A DNA stretch of 64,000 nt from Stappia indica (GTDB lineage Bacteria > Pseudomonadota > Alphaproteobacteria > Rhizobiales > Stappiaceae). Location: contig NZ_JAIVMG010000003.1 of the NCBI RefSeq assembly GCF_020177335.1, positions 496,001-560,000 on the forward strand. Direction: 5' to 3'. Below the pieces are notes generated by a model. That model did not search any database. It saw nothing but the letters and a program-made list of their open reading frames with translations, and had not been told where the DNA came from. This document shows, piece after piece, positions 51,897 to 61,498 of this stretch. Numbering within the stretch: the first letter of the stretch is position 1; the number at the start of each line of letters is the position of its first letter. Made by a program: the position numbers and the translations under genes.

Positions 51897-52502
51897 TTAG
51901 CCGCGCAGGCGCAGCAGGTGTTCGGCAAGGAAATCGAGCCGGTCCTGCCCCCAGAAGACGGTGTCATTCACCACGTAGCTCGGGGCGCCGAAGACCCCGT
52001 GCCGTTCAGCGGAACGCACGTTTTTGCTGAGCTCCTCGATCACCGTGGGATCGGAGAGAAAACGCAGCGCCTGATCCGGACGCAAGCCTGCCTCCGAAGC
52101 GATTTCGATGACAACGTCATTGTCGGCGATGTTGCGCTCTTCCTGCCAGACGGCTCGCATATAGGCCTCGATCAGCTTGCCGGTGGCGACAAAACCGTTC
52201 AGGGCAGCGCCGGTCACGACCCGCAAGGCCGCTTCATTGTCCACGGGGAAGTGGCGCGGCGACATGTTGAGCGGAAAGGCCAGCCGGTCGCACCATCGCC
52301 GCAGCTCGGCCTCGCGATAGGCCTGCCGCTGGGAGGACCTGTCGCCGAGCAACTGACCGCCGGTCGCGGCGAACAACTCGCGATGGCGAACCGGCAGGTA
52401 CCGGATCGAGGCACCATGATAGGCGGCGAGCCGGTGCAGTCGCTCATGCCCCAGGAACGACCAGTCGGACGAGAGCCAGAAGTAATAGTCGATGGTGCTC
52501 AT
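51897..52502 (-). CDS. DsbA-fold 2-hydroxychromene-2-carboxylate isomerase-like protein
   Basis: The 201-residue product resembles HCCA isomerase/kappa-class GST proteins: 'IDYYFWLSSDWSFLGHERLHRLA' at the start (serine in place of the DsbA CxxC), 'RWCDRLAFPLNMSP', and the closing 'HGVFGAPSYVVNDTVFWGQDRLDFL'. Members isomerise ring-fission products of aromatic compounds using glutathione. ATG 52502 follows GAGGGG. It is last in the TAXI-TRAP operon, hinting at an aromatic or related substrate. Confidence 0.8.
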   Translation of the reverse strand: MSTIDYYFWLSSDWSFLGHERLHRLAAYHGASIRYLPVRHRELFAATGGQLLGDRSSQRQAYREAELRRWCDRLAFPLNMSPRHFPVDNEAALRVVTGAALNGFVATGKLIEAYMRAVWQEERNIADNDVVIEIASEAGLRPDQALRFLSDPTVIEELSKNVRSAERHGVFGAPSYVVNDTVFWGQDRLDFLAEHLLRLRG

Positions 52503-52504
52503 GT

Positions 52505-54613
52505 TCACCCCTCAATCGGACGGAGTTCGCGCCGGGACGCCACGATCAGCCAGCACACGGAAACCGCAAGCAACGCCATCGCACCGAGCCGAACGGCCGG
52601 GTCCTCCAGAAGCATCAGCGCGATACCGAGCGCTCCGGCGGAAATCCGCATGAGCAGCGGGACCGGCCGCTCGAAGAAACCTTCAAGCGAGATCGCAAGA
52701 GCCAGGATGGCGAACAGCCCCACCAGTCCGCCCCAAACCGCCCCGGCAAGGGTTCCTGAAAGGATCGGCGTGAAGAAGAACAGCAGCGGGACGATGTAGA
52801 TGCCCTTTGCCAGCTTCCAGGCGATGACCCCCGTGCGCATGGGCGGGGCCAGGGCGATGGCGGCCCCGGCAAATGCGGTCAGGCACACCGGAGGGGTGAC
52901 GTTGCTGTCCTGGCTCAGCCAGAAAATCGCCAGATGAGCCGCCAGCAGGAACAGGATCTGCTGCTGGGAGGTGAGGAGCGCGGGAACCAGTTGCGAGACG
53001 ATCTCAGGCGGCAGATTGGCGGTGACCTCCCGCGCCTCCGCCGGGCTGAGGGCCGCGAAGTCGGTGCCCGGTGCCGCCAGCATCAACAGCGCGCGCGCAT
53101 TGCCGGGCAGGTCGTTGCCAGTCAGCATCTGGCTGACCAGGTCCAGGGAGGCGATTTGCGCGATGGCGGGGGCACAGAGCGTTGCCAGAACCACATAGGA
53201 GGCGGTCACCGGCAGACCGACCCCAAGGACCAGCGAGGCAATCGCCACCAGCAGGAGCGCCAGCAGAAGGCTGCCCGACGACCATTCCAGGATGAACATG
53301 GAAAATGTCGTCCCGACCCCGGTCATGGAGATGACGTTCACCACCAGCCCGATCGACACCAGAACGATCCCGGTCAGGACCGCATTGCGCGCGCCGCTTT
53401 CCAGGGCGCGCAGGATCTGTCGCCACCCCATCTTGCGCTCGGTCAGCCACGAGGAGGCGATGATGACGAGAATCGCGGCGCCGGCCGCGTAAACGGGGGT
53501 GAACCCCAGCACCATCATCACAATCAGAAAGCCGATCGGCAGAATGAAGGACGCACCCTGCTTGACGAGAAGTCGGGCAAAGGGCTGTTCATCCTCGTCA
53601 AAGCTGGCCTTCAGGCCCGCACGTACCGCTTCGATCCGCACGAACACCAGGACGGCGGCGAAGAAAAGCAGGGCCGGAACGATGCTCACCGCGACGATCG
53701 AGGCATAGGGGATCTGGGTATAGGAGGCGATCAGAAACGCCCCGGCGCCCATCACCGGGGGCATCAACTGTCCGCCGGTCGAGGCGGTCGCCTCGACCGC
53801 TCCGGCGAACTGGGGAGAGAAGCCGCTCCGCTTCATCAGCGGGATGGTCACGACACCGGTGGAAACCGTGTTGGCAACGGCGGAGCCGGAGACCGTGCCG
53901 GTCATCGCCGAGGCAAAGACGGCCACGAACCCCGCACCCCCGGTGAAGTTCTTCGAGAACCTGCGGGACAGCGCCAAGATGAAGTCGCCGGCACCGGACT
54001 GCACGAGGAAGGCGCCGAACAGGACGAACATGAACACGTAGCTGGCGGAGATACCCGCGATGCTGCCGAACATGCCCTCATCGGTGTAGACACTCCTGAA
54101 CAGCACTGTTTCGATGCTCAGCCCCGGAAAGCCAAGCGGGCCATCGAGGTAGCGCCCCCAGAAAAGGGCGTAGCTCAGGAACAGGGCGATGATCAGGGAG
54201 ACGACGATGCCGGCCGTCCGCCGGGTCAGCTCCATGGCGCCGACAATGACGATCACAACGGCGGCCATTTCCAGCGTATCGAACTGCAGGCCACGACCGT
54301 AGAAATCATCCTGCCGGGCCCATACGACCAAGGTCGCCAGCGCGACCGTCCAGCAGGAGATATGAGCGATCGTCGCGCTGATGGGGCCGCCCCTGCGCGC
54401 GGCGACCGCGAAGGGCGCAATCACGCACAGGCTGGCGAAATGCACGCAGGCCAGCAACAGCGGCTCCACCAGCAGCAGCGTGTTCATCACCACATGAACG
54501 AGCGACACCGCCGCGCAGAGCAGGGACGGAACGGCCTTTGCCAGAAGCGCAAGGCCACGCGCATCAGTGGAGCGCGGCGTAGAGCCGCGCTCGCAAGCTT
54601 CGATATCGGCCAT
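52505..54613 (-). CDS. TRAP transporter fused permease (TAXI type)
   Basis: The 702-residue inner-membrane protein joins the small (DctQ-like) and large (DctM-like) permeases in one chain, as in TAXI-TRAP systems. It has about 18 hydrophobic helices and the blocks 'GISASYVFMFVLFGAFLVQSGAGDF', 'GSAVANTVSTGVVTIPLMKRSGF', 'EATASTGGQLMPPVMGAGAFL' and 'DSNVTPPVCLTAFAGAAIA'. It starts 3 bases after the binding-protein stop. Confidence 0.93.
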   Translation of the reverse strand: MADIEACERGSTPRSTDARGLALLAKAVPSLLCAAVSLVHVVMNTLLLVEPLLLACVHFASLCVIAPFAVAARRGGPISATIAHISCWTVALATLVVWARQDDFYGRGLQFDTLEMAAVVIVIVGAMELTRRTAGIVVSLIIALFLSYALFWGRYLDGPLGFPGLSIETVLFRSVYTDEGMFGSIAGISASYVFMFVLFGAFLVQSGAGDFILALSRRFSKNFTGGAGFVAVFASAMTGTVSGSAVANTVSTGVVTIPLMKRSGFSPQFAGAVEATASTGGQLMPPVMGAGAFLIASYTQIPYASIVAVSIVPALLFFAAVLVFVRIEAVRAGLKASFDEDEQPFARLLVKQGASFILPIGFLIVMMVLGFTPVYAAGAAILVIIASSWLTERKMGWRQILRALESGARNAVLTGIVLVSIGLVVNVISMTGVGTTFSMFILEWSSGSLLLALLLVAIASLVLGVGLPVTASYVVLATLCAPAIAQIASLDLVSQMLTGNDLPGNARALLMLAAPGTDFAALSPAEAREVTANLPPEIVSQLVPALLTSQQQILFLLAAHLAIFWLSQDSNVTPPVCLTAFAGAAIALAPPMRTGVIAWKLAKGIYIVPLLFFFTPILSGTLAGAVWGGLVGLFAILALAISLEGFFERPVPLLMRISAGALGIALMLLEDPAVRLGAMALLAVSVCWLIVASRRELRPIEG

Positions 54614-54616
54614 CGT

Positions 54617-55651
54617 CTAGTCCGCGGCCTTCAGCGCGGGAACCGGCGCGCCCGCCTCGCGCAAGAACTGCTCCGCACCGGGATGAACGGGCAGCGGCAC
54701 GCCGGTGAGTGCGCGCTGCAGATCCATTTCCTTGGTTGCCGAGTGGATCGACTGGAGGAACGCGGCGTTCGTGTAGATCGCCTTGATGATGTTGTAGACA
54801 TGCTCGTCCGGCACATCGGCGTTGCAAACGAGCAGATTGGGCGTGCCGATGGTCCGGATCGGGGTGTCCTGGCCGGGATACGTGCCGGCGGGAATGGTGT
54901 AGGGCGCCCAGGTGCCCAGCCCGCCATCCGCCGCTTTCGCTTCTTCGGGCGTGTATTCCAGAAGAGAGACCGCATCGCTTGCGGATGCCATCAGCCGGGT
55001 GACGCTGCCGACAGGAACCCCGCCGCCAATGATCGCGCCATCGATCTGCCCGTTCATGAATGCGTCGACCGTCGCCCCATAGGCGATGTGAACCTGATCG
55101 AACTCCTGCTCCGGCCGGTAGCCCAGATTTTTCAGCATCACGGTGTTGGAGCCGAGCGTTCCCGAGTTCTGCCGCCCCAACGAGACCCGCTTGCCGCGCA
55201 CATTCGCGAAATCGCTGATCGTGCCCGACTTCACGAATTCCTTGCGAATGATCGGATGTTCGACATTGGTCCAGAGCATCGTCACGGCGCGCAGATTGGA
55301 CTGAGGCCCAAGCGCCTTGATCGGGCCGGTGCCCGTGCGCGCGAAATAGCCATAGAGGGACTGAATGATCGCGAACTGCGCTTCGTTCTTGTCCAGCAGG
55401 TGGACGTTTTCTCCCGATCCCGCTGAATTGATAACGCTGAGCTTGATGCCGGTCGAGGGCTGCAGCTTCACTTGCGTCAGCGTGGCCAGCGCAACGCCAA
55501 CCGGGTAAAACGTACCACCGGTGGAGGCGGTCGACAGAATGTAGTTGTGCTCCGTCGCCGCCAGTACGCGCGTTCCGGCGGCAATGCTTGCCACCGCACC
55601 AAGGCTCGCACCCAGAAACTGCCGTCGATCAAACTTGCTCGAACTCAGCAT
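54617..55651 (-). CDS. TAXI-family TRAP solute-binding protein, Tat-exported
   Basis: The 344-residue receptor has a twin-arginine signal ('FDRRQFLGASLGAVASIAAG', Arg9-Arg10) and TAXI blocks 'TASTGGTFYPVGVAL', 'SAGSGENVHLL', 'NVRGKRVSLGRQNSGTLGSN'. Tat export implies folding before secretion. ATG 55651 follows GGAGGAAG. A LysR-type box lies about 85 bases upstream, overlapping the end of the LysR gene. Confidence 0.9.
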   Translation of the reverse strand: MLSSSKFDRRQFLGASLGAVASIAAGTRVLAATEHNYILSTASTGGTFYPVGVALATLTQVKLQPSTGIKLSVINSAGSGENVHLLDKNEAQFAIIQSLYGYFARTGTGPIKALGPQSNLRAVTMLWTNVEHPIIRKEFVKSGTISDFANVRGKRVSLGRQNSGTLGSNTVMLKNLGYRPEQEFDQVHIAYGATVDAFMNGQIDGAIIGGGVPVGSVTRLMASASDAVSLLEYTPEEAKAADGGLGTWAPYTIPAGTYPGQDTPIRTIGTPNLLVCNADVPDEHVYNIIKAIYTNAAFLQSIHSATKEMDLQRALTGVPLPVHPGAEQFLREAGAPVPALKAAD

Positions 55652-55734
55652 GTCTTCCTCCCTCGCTTGTTCGTGTGCGAGGCACCCTATCGGAGGAGAT
55701 GCGTCCTGAGCAGTCGCGTTTCTCAATGTTACAT

Positions 55735-55749
55735 ATAAGTCTAGCTTAT
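55735..55749. promoter_or_regulatory. LysR-type box upstream of the TAXI-TRAP operon
   Basis: ATAAGTCTAGCTTAT is an imperfect palindrome (ATAAG/CTTAT) of LysR-box size. It shares ATAAGT and TTAT at identical spacing with a second box at 56654-56668, which supports a common regulator. Confidence 0.6.
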
Positions 55750-56640
55750 GAATTGGTGGGCGCTTTGCAGAAACTCGTCCCAGAGCGCACGCGCCGGGGC
55801 AGCCAGCCGCTGGTCGCTTCGCCGCACCAGCACGACCTGGCGCGTGATGCGCGGCCAGTCCAGCGACACCCACTCCAATGCGCATTCCGCCGCCCGCGCT
55901 TCGGCCAGCCCGCGCGGCAACAGCGCGACGAGGCCGCCCACCCCCGTCATGGTCAGCATCAGGCTGACATTGTCGACCTCCATGGCGATATCGAGCGGCC
56001 GGCTCTGCGTTGCCCGGTCGATCAGCGAACGCAGGGCGTATCCCTTCTGGAAGGCGATGATCTGATGCGCCTCGGTCAGAGTGCGGGTCGCCTTCAACTG
56101 CTCGGCCACATCCGTGCCGGGCTGATAGACCGCGACGATTTCCTCCAGAAACAGGTTTTCCAGATGCAGGTCCTGATCCACCGCCGCCGATCCGTAAATC
56201 AAGCCAAAATCGACGTTTCGGACACGAACGAGGTTGAGAACGTCCAGCGTGCTCCTTCCCTTTACGTCCAGGCGTGCGCCCAGGTTGCGCAACCGGTATC
56301 CCACCAGGGTCTCCGGCAGGAAATAGGAAAAAAGTGTATGCACGGCCGCGATTGACAGGCTCTGGAACTGATTGCTCTCAAAACGTGTCTCCGCCCATGC
56401 GAGCTCGATTGCATGAAAATGGGTTTCGAGCCGCCCCTTCATGTATTCGCCAAGCTGCGTGAGCAAGAGGCGGCGACCGCCACGATGAAAGAGAGGACGC
56501 CCCAGGGAGCGCTCCAACTGGGCAATCTGCTGGCTCAGCGCGGGCTGGGACAGGCCCAGGCGCTCGGCTGCGGCGGTGAAGGTTCCTTCCGACGCGACCA
56601 TAAGGAAATAGTGAAGTGCGTGATAGTTGAGCGGCGGCAT
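55741..56640 (-). CDS. LysR-family regulator of the TAXI-TRAP/cupin locus
   Basis: This 299-residue regulator has an N-terminal helix-turn-helix ('GTFTAAAERLGLSQPALSQQIAQLERSLG', about 19-47) and an effector domain whose residues ~90-290 hold the usual two lobes. AGGA precedes the ATG. It is flanked by two matching DNA boxes: one before its own start (shared with the divergent cupin) and one at its 3' end before the TRAP operon. Autoregulation plus control of both units is the simplest model. Confidence 0.88.
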   Translation of the reverse strand: MPPLNYHALHYFLMVASEGTFTAAAERLGLSQPALSQQIAQLERSLGRPLFHRGGRRLLLTQLGEYMKGRLETHFHAIELAWAETRFESNQFQSLSIAAVHTLFSYFLPETLVGYRLRNLGARLDVKGRSTLDVLNLVRVRNVDFGLIYGSAAVDQDLHLENLFLEEIVAVYQPGTDVAEQLKATRTLTEAHQIIAFQKGYALRSLIDRATQSRPLDIAMEVDNVSLMLTMTGVGGLVALLPRGLAEARAAECALEWVSLDWPRITRQVVLVRRSDQRLAAPARALWDEFLQSAHQFIS

Positions 56641-56653
56641 CGGTCCTGCCTGG

Positions 56654-56668
56654 ATAAGTTGGGGTTAT
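56654..56668. promoter_or_regulatory. LysR-type box in the lysR-cupin intergenic region
   Basis: ATAAGTTGGGGTTAT keeps the ATAAGT...TTAT frame and 15-bp length of the box at 55735. It lies 14 bases upstream of the LysR start and about 77 bases upstream of the cupin start. Confidence 0.6.
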
Positions 56669-56744
56669 AGTCTGTATTGCCCGGAGCGCCTTCGTCAACC
56701 GCAGCCGTGCCGATATGGATTGTGCCCGTCAAAAGGAGCACAGC

Positions 56745-57182
56745 ATGACCCATTTTTCCTCTGCGGATTTCGACAAGACCCCGCCGACCATCGTCCCGGT
56801 GGTGCCCGAGCGCCTGATTCACAAGAGCGTTCTGTCGGAAAAGCAGGATGCCTACTCGAAGGAACGCAAGCACCCGGTGTCCTTCGTGGACCTGCCGTCC
56901 ATCACCTTGAGCATGACCATTGGCGGTCTCGTTCCCGGCGGCGCGTCCAACAAGCACCGTCATACCTATGAGACGATGCTGTTCGTTCTGGAGGGCAAGG
57001 GCTACACGGAGATCGAGGGGCGCCGGGTGGACTGGGAAAAGGGGGACGCCCTTTATATCCCCGTCTGGGCTTGGCATCAGCATTTCAATCTCGATGACAA
57101 CGAACCGGCCACCTACCTGGCCTGTGAGAATGCACCGCTGTTGCAGAACCTCGGCGGGCTCGGCTTGCGCGAAGAGAGCTGA
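56745..57182 (+). CDS. Single-domain cupin protein
   Basis: The 145-residue protein has cupin motif 1 'KHRHTYETMLFVLEGKGYTEIEG' in split form (His71, His73, Glu76) and motif 2 ending at His111 ('WAWHQHFN'), so a mononuclear metal site is intact. Small cupins act as dioxygenases, isomerases or decarboxylases; the substrate is not readable. AAAAGGAG gives a strong start. It lies divergent from the LysR gene and shares a box with it, so it probably belongs to the same pathway as the TRAP transporter. Confidence 0.85.
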   Translation: MTHFSSADFDKTPPTIVPVVPERLIHKSVLSEKQDAYSKERKHPVSFVDLPSITLSMTIGGLVPGGASNKHRHTYETMLFVLEGKGYTEIEGRRVDWEKGDALYIPVWAWHQHFNLDDNEPATYLACENAPLLQNLGGLGLREES

Positions 57183-57471
57183 TCACCGGTCCCGATAAAT
57201 CTGGCAGCTCGGCGGTCTCCGCCGCCGGGCTGCGAGGGGCTGGCTGGCGACCGGCAGGCTGAAGGGCCGGGGAGGGGGCGTCCGGGCACTTCTGGTTGTG
57301 CCATCGGCTCTGCCCTCCCGCCTTGGTCATGCGGGTGCCCTGCATCCTTGGGGTTTTTGCTGACTGGTCATTCAATCGTCATGAAAACGCAGTCCGTTTT
57401 TCACATAGCCGGAATAGATGGGGCTCGGACGAGCTCCCCATCGGGGCTCCACGTGCAAATCGGAAAAAAAC
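57183..57471. other. Cupin 3' region and leader of the PotD-like gene
   Basis: CGGCGG-TCT-CCGCCG (57211-57225), flanked by GCAGC/GCTGC, forms a strong hairpin just after the cupin gene, without a T-run. No riboswitch or gene was recognised before the ABC binding-protein gene. Confidence 0.4.
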
Positions 57472-58596
57472 ATGACGTCACAAGTTTACAGCCGCCGGGC
57501 CATCCTGCGCGGAGCCGCTACGGTCGCGCTTGCAGCTCCCTTCGTTGCCCGTGGATCCTGGGCGCGCGCCAGCTCCGGAGAGCTCCGCCTCGCCGCATGG
57601 GCTGGCTATATCTCGCCGGAAATGCTTGAGGCCTTCGAAAAGGCGACCGGCATCAAGACGACCTACACGCCCTACGGCACCAACGAAGAAATCCTCAGCA
57701 TGATGCGCGTCAATCAGGGCGGGGGATTCGATGCGATCTGGCCGGCTCTCGACCGCGTGCCGAACTACGTCGAGGACATGCTGATCCAGCCCATCGACGA
57801 AAGCCGCGTGGAATGGGATCGCTGCATCGACAGCGCGATCAAGAGCTCGGAGACCCTGGGCGCCGTGGTGAACGGCAAGCGCTACCAGGTGCCGACCGAC
57901 TGGGGCACCGAGGCCCTGACCTTCAACACCGAAAAGCTGTCGCTGGAATACGGCACGGCCTCCTACGCGGATCTGTGGCAGCCGGAACTGGCCGGCAAGG
58001 TCACCGTGCGCGGTCACTCGGCGCTGGTCGGCATCGCGCTGTGGCTGGAGCGGGAAGGCAAGCTGCCGCGTCCCTTCCTTGACAGCTTCAAGGATGCCGA
58101 CGCGATGCGCGCCAACTATGACGTGATTCTGGCCGAAGCCATCGCCCGCAAGAAGACCATCGCCCAGTTCTGGTCGAACCAGAACGAGGCACAGGGCGCA
58201 TTCCGCACCAACGGCTGCATTCTGGGCCAGACGTGGGATTCCACTGCTGCCGGGCTCAAGGAAGAAGGGCAGCCGATTTCCTATCTCGCTCCGCGGGAAG
58301 GGGCTCTGTCCTGGATGGAAGGCATCTCGCTCCCGGTCGGCTCGGAAAATGTCGAACAGGCCTATGCCTTCATCAACTGGATGCTGACGCCGGAAGCCGG
58401 CGCGATGTACGCCAGCCACGCCAAGGTGAACACCACCGCCAAGGGCGCCGACGCCTTCCTGCCGCAGGAAATGAAGACCTTCTTCCAGACCGCCTATCCG
58501 GGCGATGCCATCGACAATCTGTGGTGGTGGCCGGTTCAGGAGAACTGGTTCGTCGAGCTGCGCGGCGAGTATCAGGACCGGTTCCTCAGTGCTTGA
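57472..58596 (+). CDS. PotD/PotF-like ABC binding protein, Tat-exported
   Basis: The 374-residue family 1-type receptor has a twin-arginine signal ('SRRAILRGAATVALAAPFVA', Arg8-Arg9). It continues with 'LRLAAWAGYISPEMLEAFEKATGIKTTYT' and 'VPTDWGTEALTFNTEKL', which resemble spermidine/putrescine binding proteins. The ribosome site is weak (AAAAAAC). It is followed by ATPase and two permease genes. The actual ligand could be a polyamine or another small molecule. Confidence 0.85.
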   Translation: MTSQVYSRRAILRGAATVALAAPFVARGSWARASSGELRLAAWAGYISPEMLEAFEKATGIKTTYTPYGTNEEILSMMRVNQGGGFDAIWPALDRVPNYVEDMLIQPIDESRVEWDRCIDSAIKSSETLGAVVNGKRYQVPTDWGTEALTFNTEKLSLEYGTASYADLWQPELAGKVTVRGHSALVGIALWLEREGKLPRPFLDSFKDADAMRANYDVILAEAIARKKTIAQFWSNQNEAQGAFRTNGCILGQTWDSTAAGLKEEGQPISYLAPREGALSWMEGISLPVGSENVEQAYAFINWMLTPEAGAMYASHAKVNTTAKGADAFLPQEMKTFFQTAYPGDAIDNLWWWPVQENWFVELRGEYQDRFLSA

Positions 58597-58624
58597 TCTT
58601 CCTTCGGTCACAGCCGGGGGCGTC

Positions 58625-59734
58625 ATGGGCGAGAGGCCTGACGCTCCCGGTCAGCCGCCCAGTGCCGTGAGCCTGAGGGGCGTCGAAATGCGTTTCGGCG
58701 CCACTCGGGCCGTGAAGAGCCTCTCCCTGGACGTGCGCCAGGGGGAGTTCTTCTCGATCCTCGGGCCGTCCGGCTGCGGCAAGACCACCTTGCTGCGCCT
58801 GATTTCGGGCTTCCAGCAACCCACTGCCGGGCAGGTGCTGATCAACGGCACGGACATGGCGGGCGTGCCGTCCAACATGCGCGCCACCGCGATGATCTTT
58901 CAGTCCCTGGCGCTGTTTCCCTTCATGCGCGTTTGGGAAAACATCGCCTTCGGTCTGGAGGCGCGCGGTGTCGGCACGGCCGAACGTCGCCGCGAGGCGG
59001 AGCGCCTGTTGGAGCTGATTGCGTTGCCCGGTTACGGCAACAGGATGCCGGGTGAATTGTCCGGCGGTCAGCGCCAGCGCGTGGCCATCGCTCGCGCCCT
59101 GGCGATCCAGCCGCAGGTTCTGTTGCTGGACGAACCGCTTTCGGCGCTCGATCTGAAGCTGCGCCAGCATATGCGTGCCGAGTTGCGCGATCTGCAAAAA
59201 CGGACCGGCGTCACCTTCATCTACATCACCCACGACCAGTCCGAGGCGCTGGCCATGTCGGACCGGGTGGCGGTGATGAATGCTGGCCAACTCCAGCAGG
59301 TCGGCTCGCCGCAAGAGCTGTACAGCCATCCGGCAACGTCGTTCGTGGCTCAATTTGTTGGCGAAAACAATGCCTTGATGGGTACGGTCACGGAAGTCTC
59401 CGGCGGGACGGCTGTGCTGGAAGGCCCTCAGGGGCGGTTCGCGGGCCGGGCTGGACCGGGCCTCAAGCCGGGTGCGAAGGCGCGGCTTTATGTGCGGCCG
59501 GAGGCGCTCTCTCCCTCCCGGGAGATCGGCGAAAATCGTCTGAAGCTGGCCATCGAGCGGTTCGATTTCGAAGGCGCTTTCGCAACGGCCTATGCGGTTC
59601 TGCAAGGGACGGGTTCGCCGCAGCGGATGTCCTTGACGATTTCCCAGCAAGGGTTGTCCGACGCTCCGGCCATAGGCGCACCATTCACGGCCGGGTTCTC
59701 GGCGGAAGATGCGATTGTGCTGAGCGATGACTGA
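58625..59734 (+). CDS. PotA-type ABC transporter ATPase
   Basis: The 369-residue ATPase has Walker A GPSGCGKT (47-54), Q-loop 'MIFQSLALFPFM', signature LSGGQRQR, Walker B 'LLLDEPLSALD', H-loop 'YITHDQSEA' and a C-terminal TOBE region (about 280-365). The ATG at 58625 is preceded by GGGGGCG; a GTG at 58589 overlapping the previous stop is also possible. It overlaps the next permease gene by 8 bases. Confidence 0.92.
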   Translation: MGERPDAPGQPPSAVSLRGVEMRFGATRAVKSLSLDVRQGEFFSILGPSGCGKTTLLRLISGFQQPTAGQVLINGTDMAGVPSNMRATAMIFQSLALFPFMRVWENIAFGLEARGVGTAERRREAERLLELIALPGYGNRMPGELSGGQRQRVAIARALAIQPQVLLLDEPLSALDLKLRQHMRAELRDLQKRTGVTFIYITHDQSEALAMSDRVAVMNAGQLQQVGSPQELYSHPATSFVAQFVGENNALMGTVTEVSGGTAVLEGPQGRFAGRAGPGLKPGAKARLYVRPEALSPSREIGENRLKLAIERFDFEGAFATAYAVLQGTGSPQRMSLTISQQGLSDAPAIGAPFTAGFSAEDAIVLSDD

Positions 59735-60608
59735 GATATTCGACCGTTTCGGCAAGCCGCTCGGCGGCATTTTCCTGGGGCTTGCCCTGTTGTGGCTGGC
59801 CGGCATGGTGCTGGTGCCGGGCGTCTTCATGATCAACGCGTCGCTGCGGCCGCATCTGCCGCCCCCCTTGCGCGGGGGCGAGCTCGATGTCTATGTGCTC
59901 GACAACTTTGCCTATCTGATCAACCACGTGAACCACGGCCGGATCTTCTTCAAGACGGTGTGGTCCAGTGCGCTCGTCACGCTGGCAACCCTTCTGCTCT
60001 GCTACCCCATCGCCTTCTGGCTGGCGAAGGTGGCGCGGCGCTGGCAGGTGGCGGTGATGCTGGTCCTGCTGTTGATCCCCTACCTGATGAACGAGGTGCT
60101 GCGCGGGCTCGCCTGGTACATCATCCTGGCCTTCAGCGGTCCGCTCAACGCGATCCTGATCGGGCTGGGGCTGATGGACGAGCCGGTGCGCTGGTATGGC
60201 GATGGCGGTGTCGTGGCCGGGATGGCCTATGCCTATCTCCTGTTCATGCTGTTTCCGATCTACAACGCCATCTCGACCCTTGACCGGGCGCAGATCGACG
60301 CCGCCCGCGATCTGGGGGCCAGTGCCTGGCGCATTCACCGCCGGGTTGTGCTGCCGCATGCCAAGGTGGGCATCGCAACCGGTTGCGTCTTTGTCTTCAT
60401 GATGGCGGCGGGCAGCTATGTCGCGCCTGCGCTTCTGGGGGCGCCGGGCAGCCGGTGGTTCACGCAGATCGTCTATGAATGGTTCTTCGAGATCGGAAAC
60501 TGGAACCGTGGCGCGGCCTATGGCGTGGCGCTGATGGCCATGTGCCTGGCGGTCGTCCTCGGTCTTCTGGCGCTGTTCCGGGTCAATTTGGCGAGTGCCG
60601 TAAAATGA
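59727..60608 (+). CDS. PotB-type ABC permease
   Basis: This 293-residue permease has six helices and the coupling loop 'DRAQIDAARDLGASAWRIHRRVVLPHA'. 'PYLMNEVLRGLAWYIIL' matches the PotB group. It overlaps the ATPase gene before it and the second permease after it (ATGA). Confidence 0.92.
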   Translation: MTEIFDRFGKPLGGIFLGLALLWLAGMVLVPGVFMINASLRPHLPPPLRGGELDVYVLDNFAYLINHVNHGRIFFKTVWSSALVTLATLLLCYPIAFWLAKVARRWQVAVMLVLLLIPYLMNEVLRGLAWYIILAFSGPLNAILIGLGLMDEPVRWYGDGGVVAGMAYAYLLFMLFPIYNAISTLDRAQIDAARDLGASAWRIHRRVVLPHAKVGIATGCVFVFMMAAGSYVAPALLGAPGSRWFTQIVYEWFFEIGNWNRGAAYGVALMAMCLAVVLGLLALFRVNLASAVK

Positions 60609-61498
60609 CGCAAACCACAACCGCCACCGCCACTCTGGACGCGGACCTGCCGCCGATCATCCCGGCACGCCGGCTGTCCCATTCCGGCATGGGCGTGCTG
60701 CTTGGCCGGCTCCAGCCCTTGGCTGGACGGATCTATCTGCTCGTCTTCGTGCTCTTTTTGATGTCGCCGTTGCTGATCCTGGCCGCCGCGGCCTTCAACG
60801 ACAGCAGCTTTCCGACCATCCTGCCATGGCAGGGCAGCACCATCAAATGGATCGTGGCGCTGTTCCATGACGGGGAAATCGGCCAGGCGCTGATCAGTTC
60901 GGGCATCATTGCCGCGGGCGTCATCGGGTTGTCCCTGCCGGTCGGTACGGCAGCGGCGCTGGTGCTGACCAGCCTGCATGGGCGCACGCGCGGGGTGGTC
61001 TATGCGCTGATGGTCTCGCCCATGCTGATCCCGGGCATCGTGATCGGCATTTCGACGCTGCTCTTCTGGCGGCAGGTCGGGGTCAATGGCGGCTACTTCC
61101 TGACGATCCTGGCCCAGTCGAGCTTCATCATCTCCTTCGTGATGCTGATGATCGTTGCCCAGTTGCAACGGTTCGACCGCACCATGGAAGAGGCCGCGCT
61201 TGGGTTGGGGGCGTCGCGCCTGCTGGTGTTCCGGCGCATTCTTCTGCCCTATCTGCGCCCCGCCTTGCTCGCCGCCTGCTGCATCGCCTTCCTGCAGTCG
61301 TTCGAGAACTACAATACCACGCTGTTCGTTCGCGGCACGGAAACGCCGCTGACGATCTTCATCGCCACCAAGGTGCGCACCGGGCTGACGCCGGTCATCA
61401 ACGCGCTTGGTCTCGTCATGATGGTCGGCACGATCATCGGTGCGGTCATGTGGGAAATCGCCCGCTACCGGCGCGCGGTACGATCCGCCGCCATCTGA
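60605..61498 (+). CDS. PotC-type ABC permease
   Basis: This 297-residue permease has a ~40-residue cytoplasmic N-terminus and six helices; the coupling loop reads 'EEAALGLGASRLLVFRRILLPYLRP'. The start is ATG 60605 within the PotB-like stop. It completes the transporter of the PotDABC type. Confidence 0.92.
   Translation: MTQTTTATATLDADLPPIIPARRLSHSGMGVLLGRLQPLAGRIYLLVFVLFLMSPLLILAAAAFNDSSFPTILPWQGSTIKWIVALFHDGEIGQALISSGIIAAGVIGLSLPVGTAAALVLTSLHGRTRGVVYALMVSPMLIPGIVIGISTLLFWRQVGVNGGYFLTILAQSSFIISFVMLMIVAQLQRFDRTMEEAALGLGASRLLVFRRILLPYLRPALLAACCIAFLQSFENYNTTLFVRGTETPLTIFIATKVRTGLTPVINALGLVMMVGTIIGAVMWEIARYRRAVRSAAI

Noticed and set aside
52934-55426. Plus-strand open frame of 830 codons opposite the TRAP genes
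   Set aside because: Arg/Gln/Asp/His-rich composition typical of antisense to membrane proteins; the minus strand encodes clear TRAP proteins.
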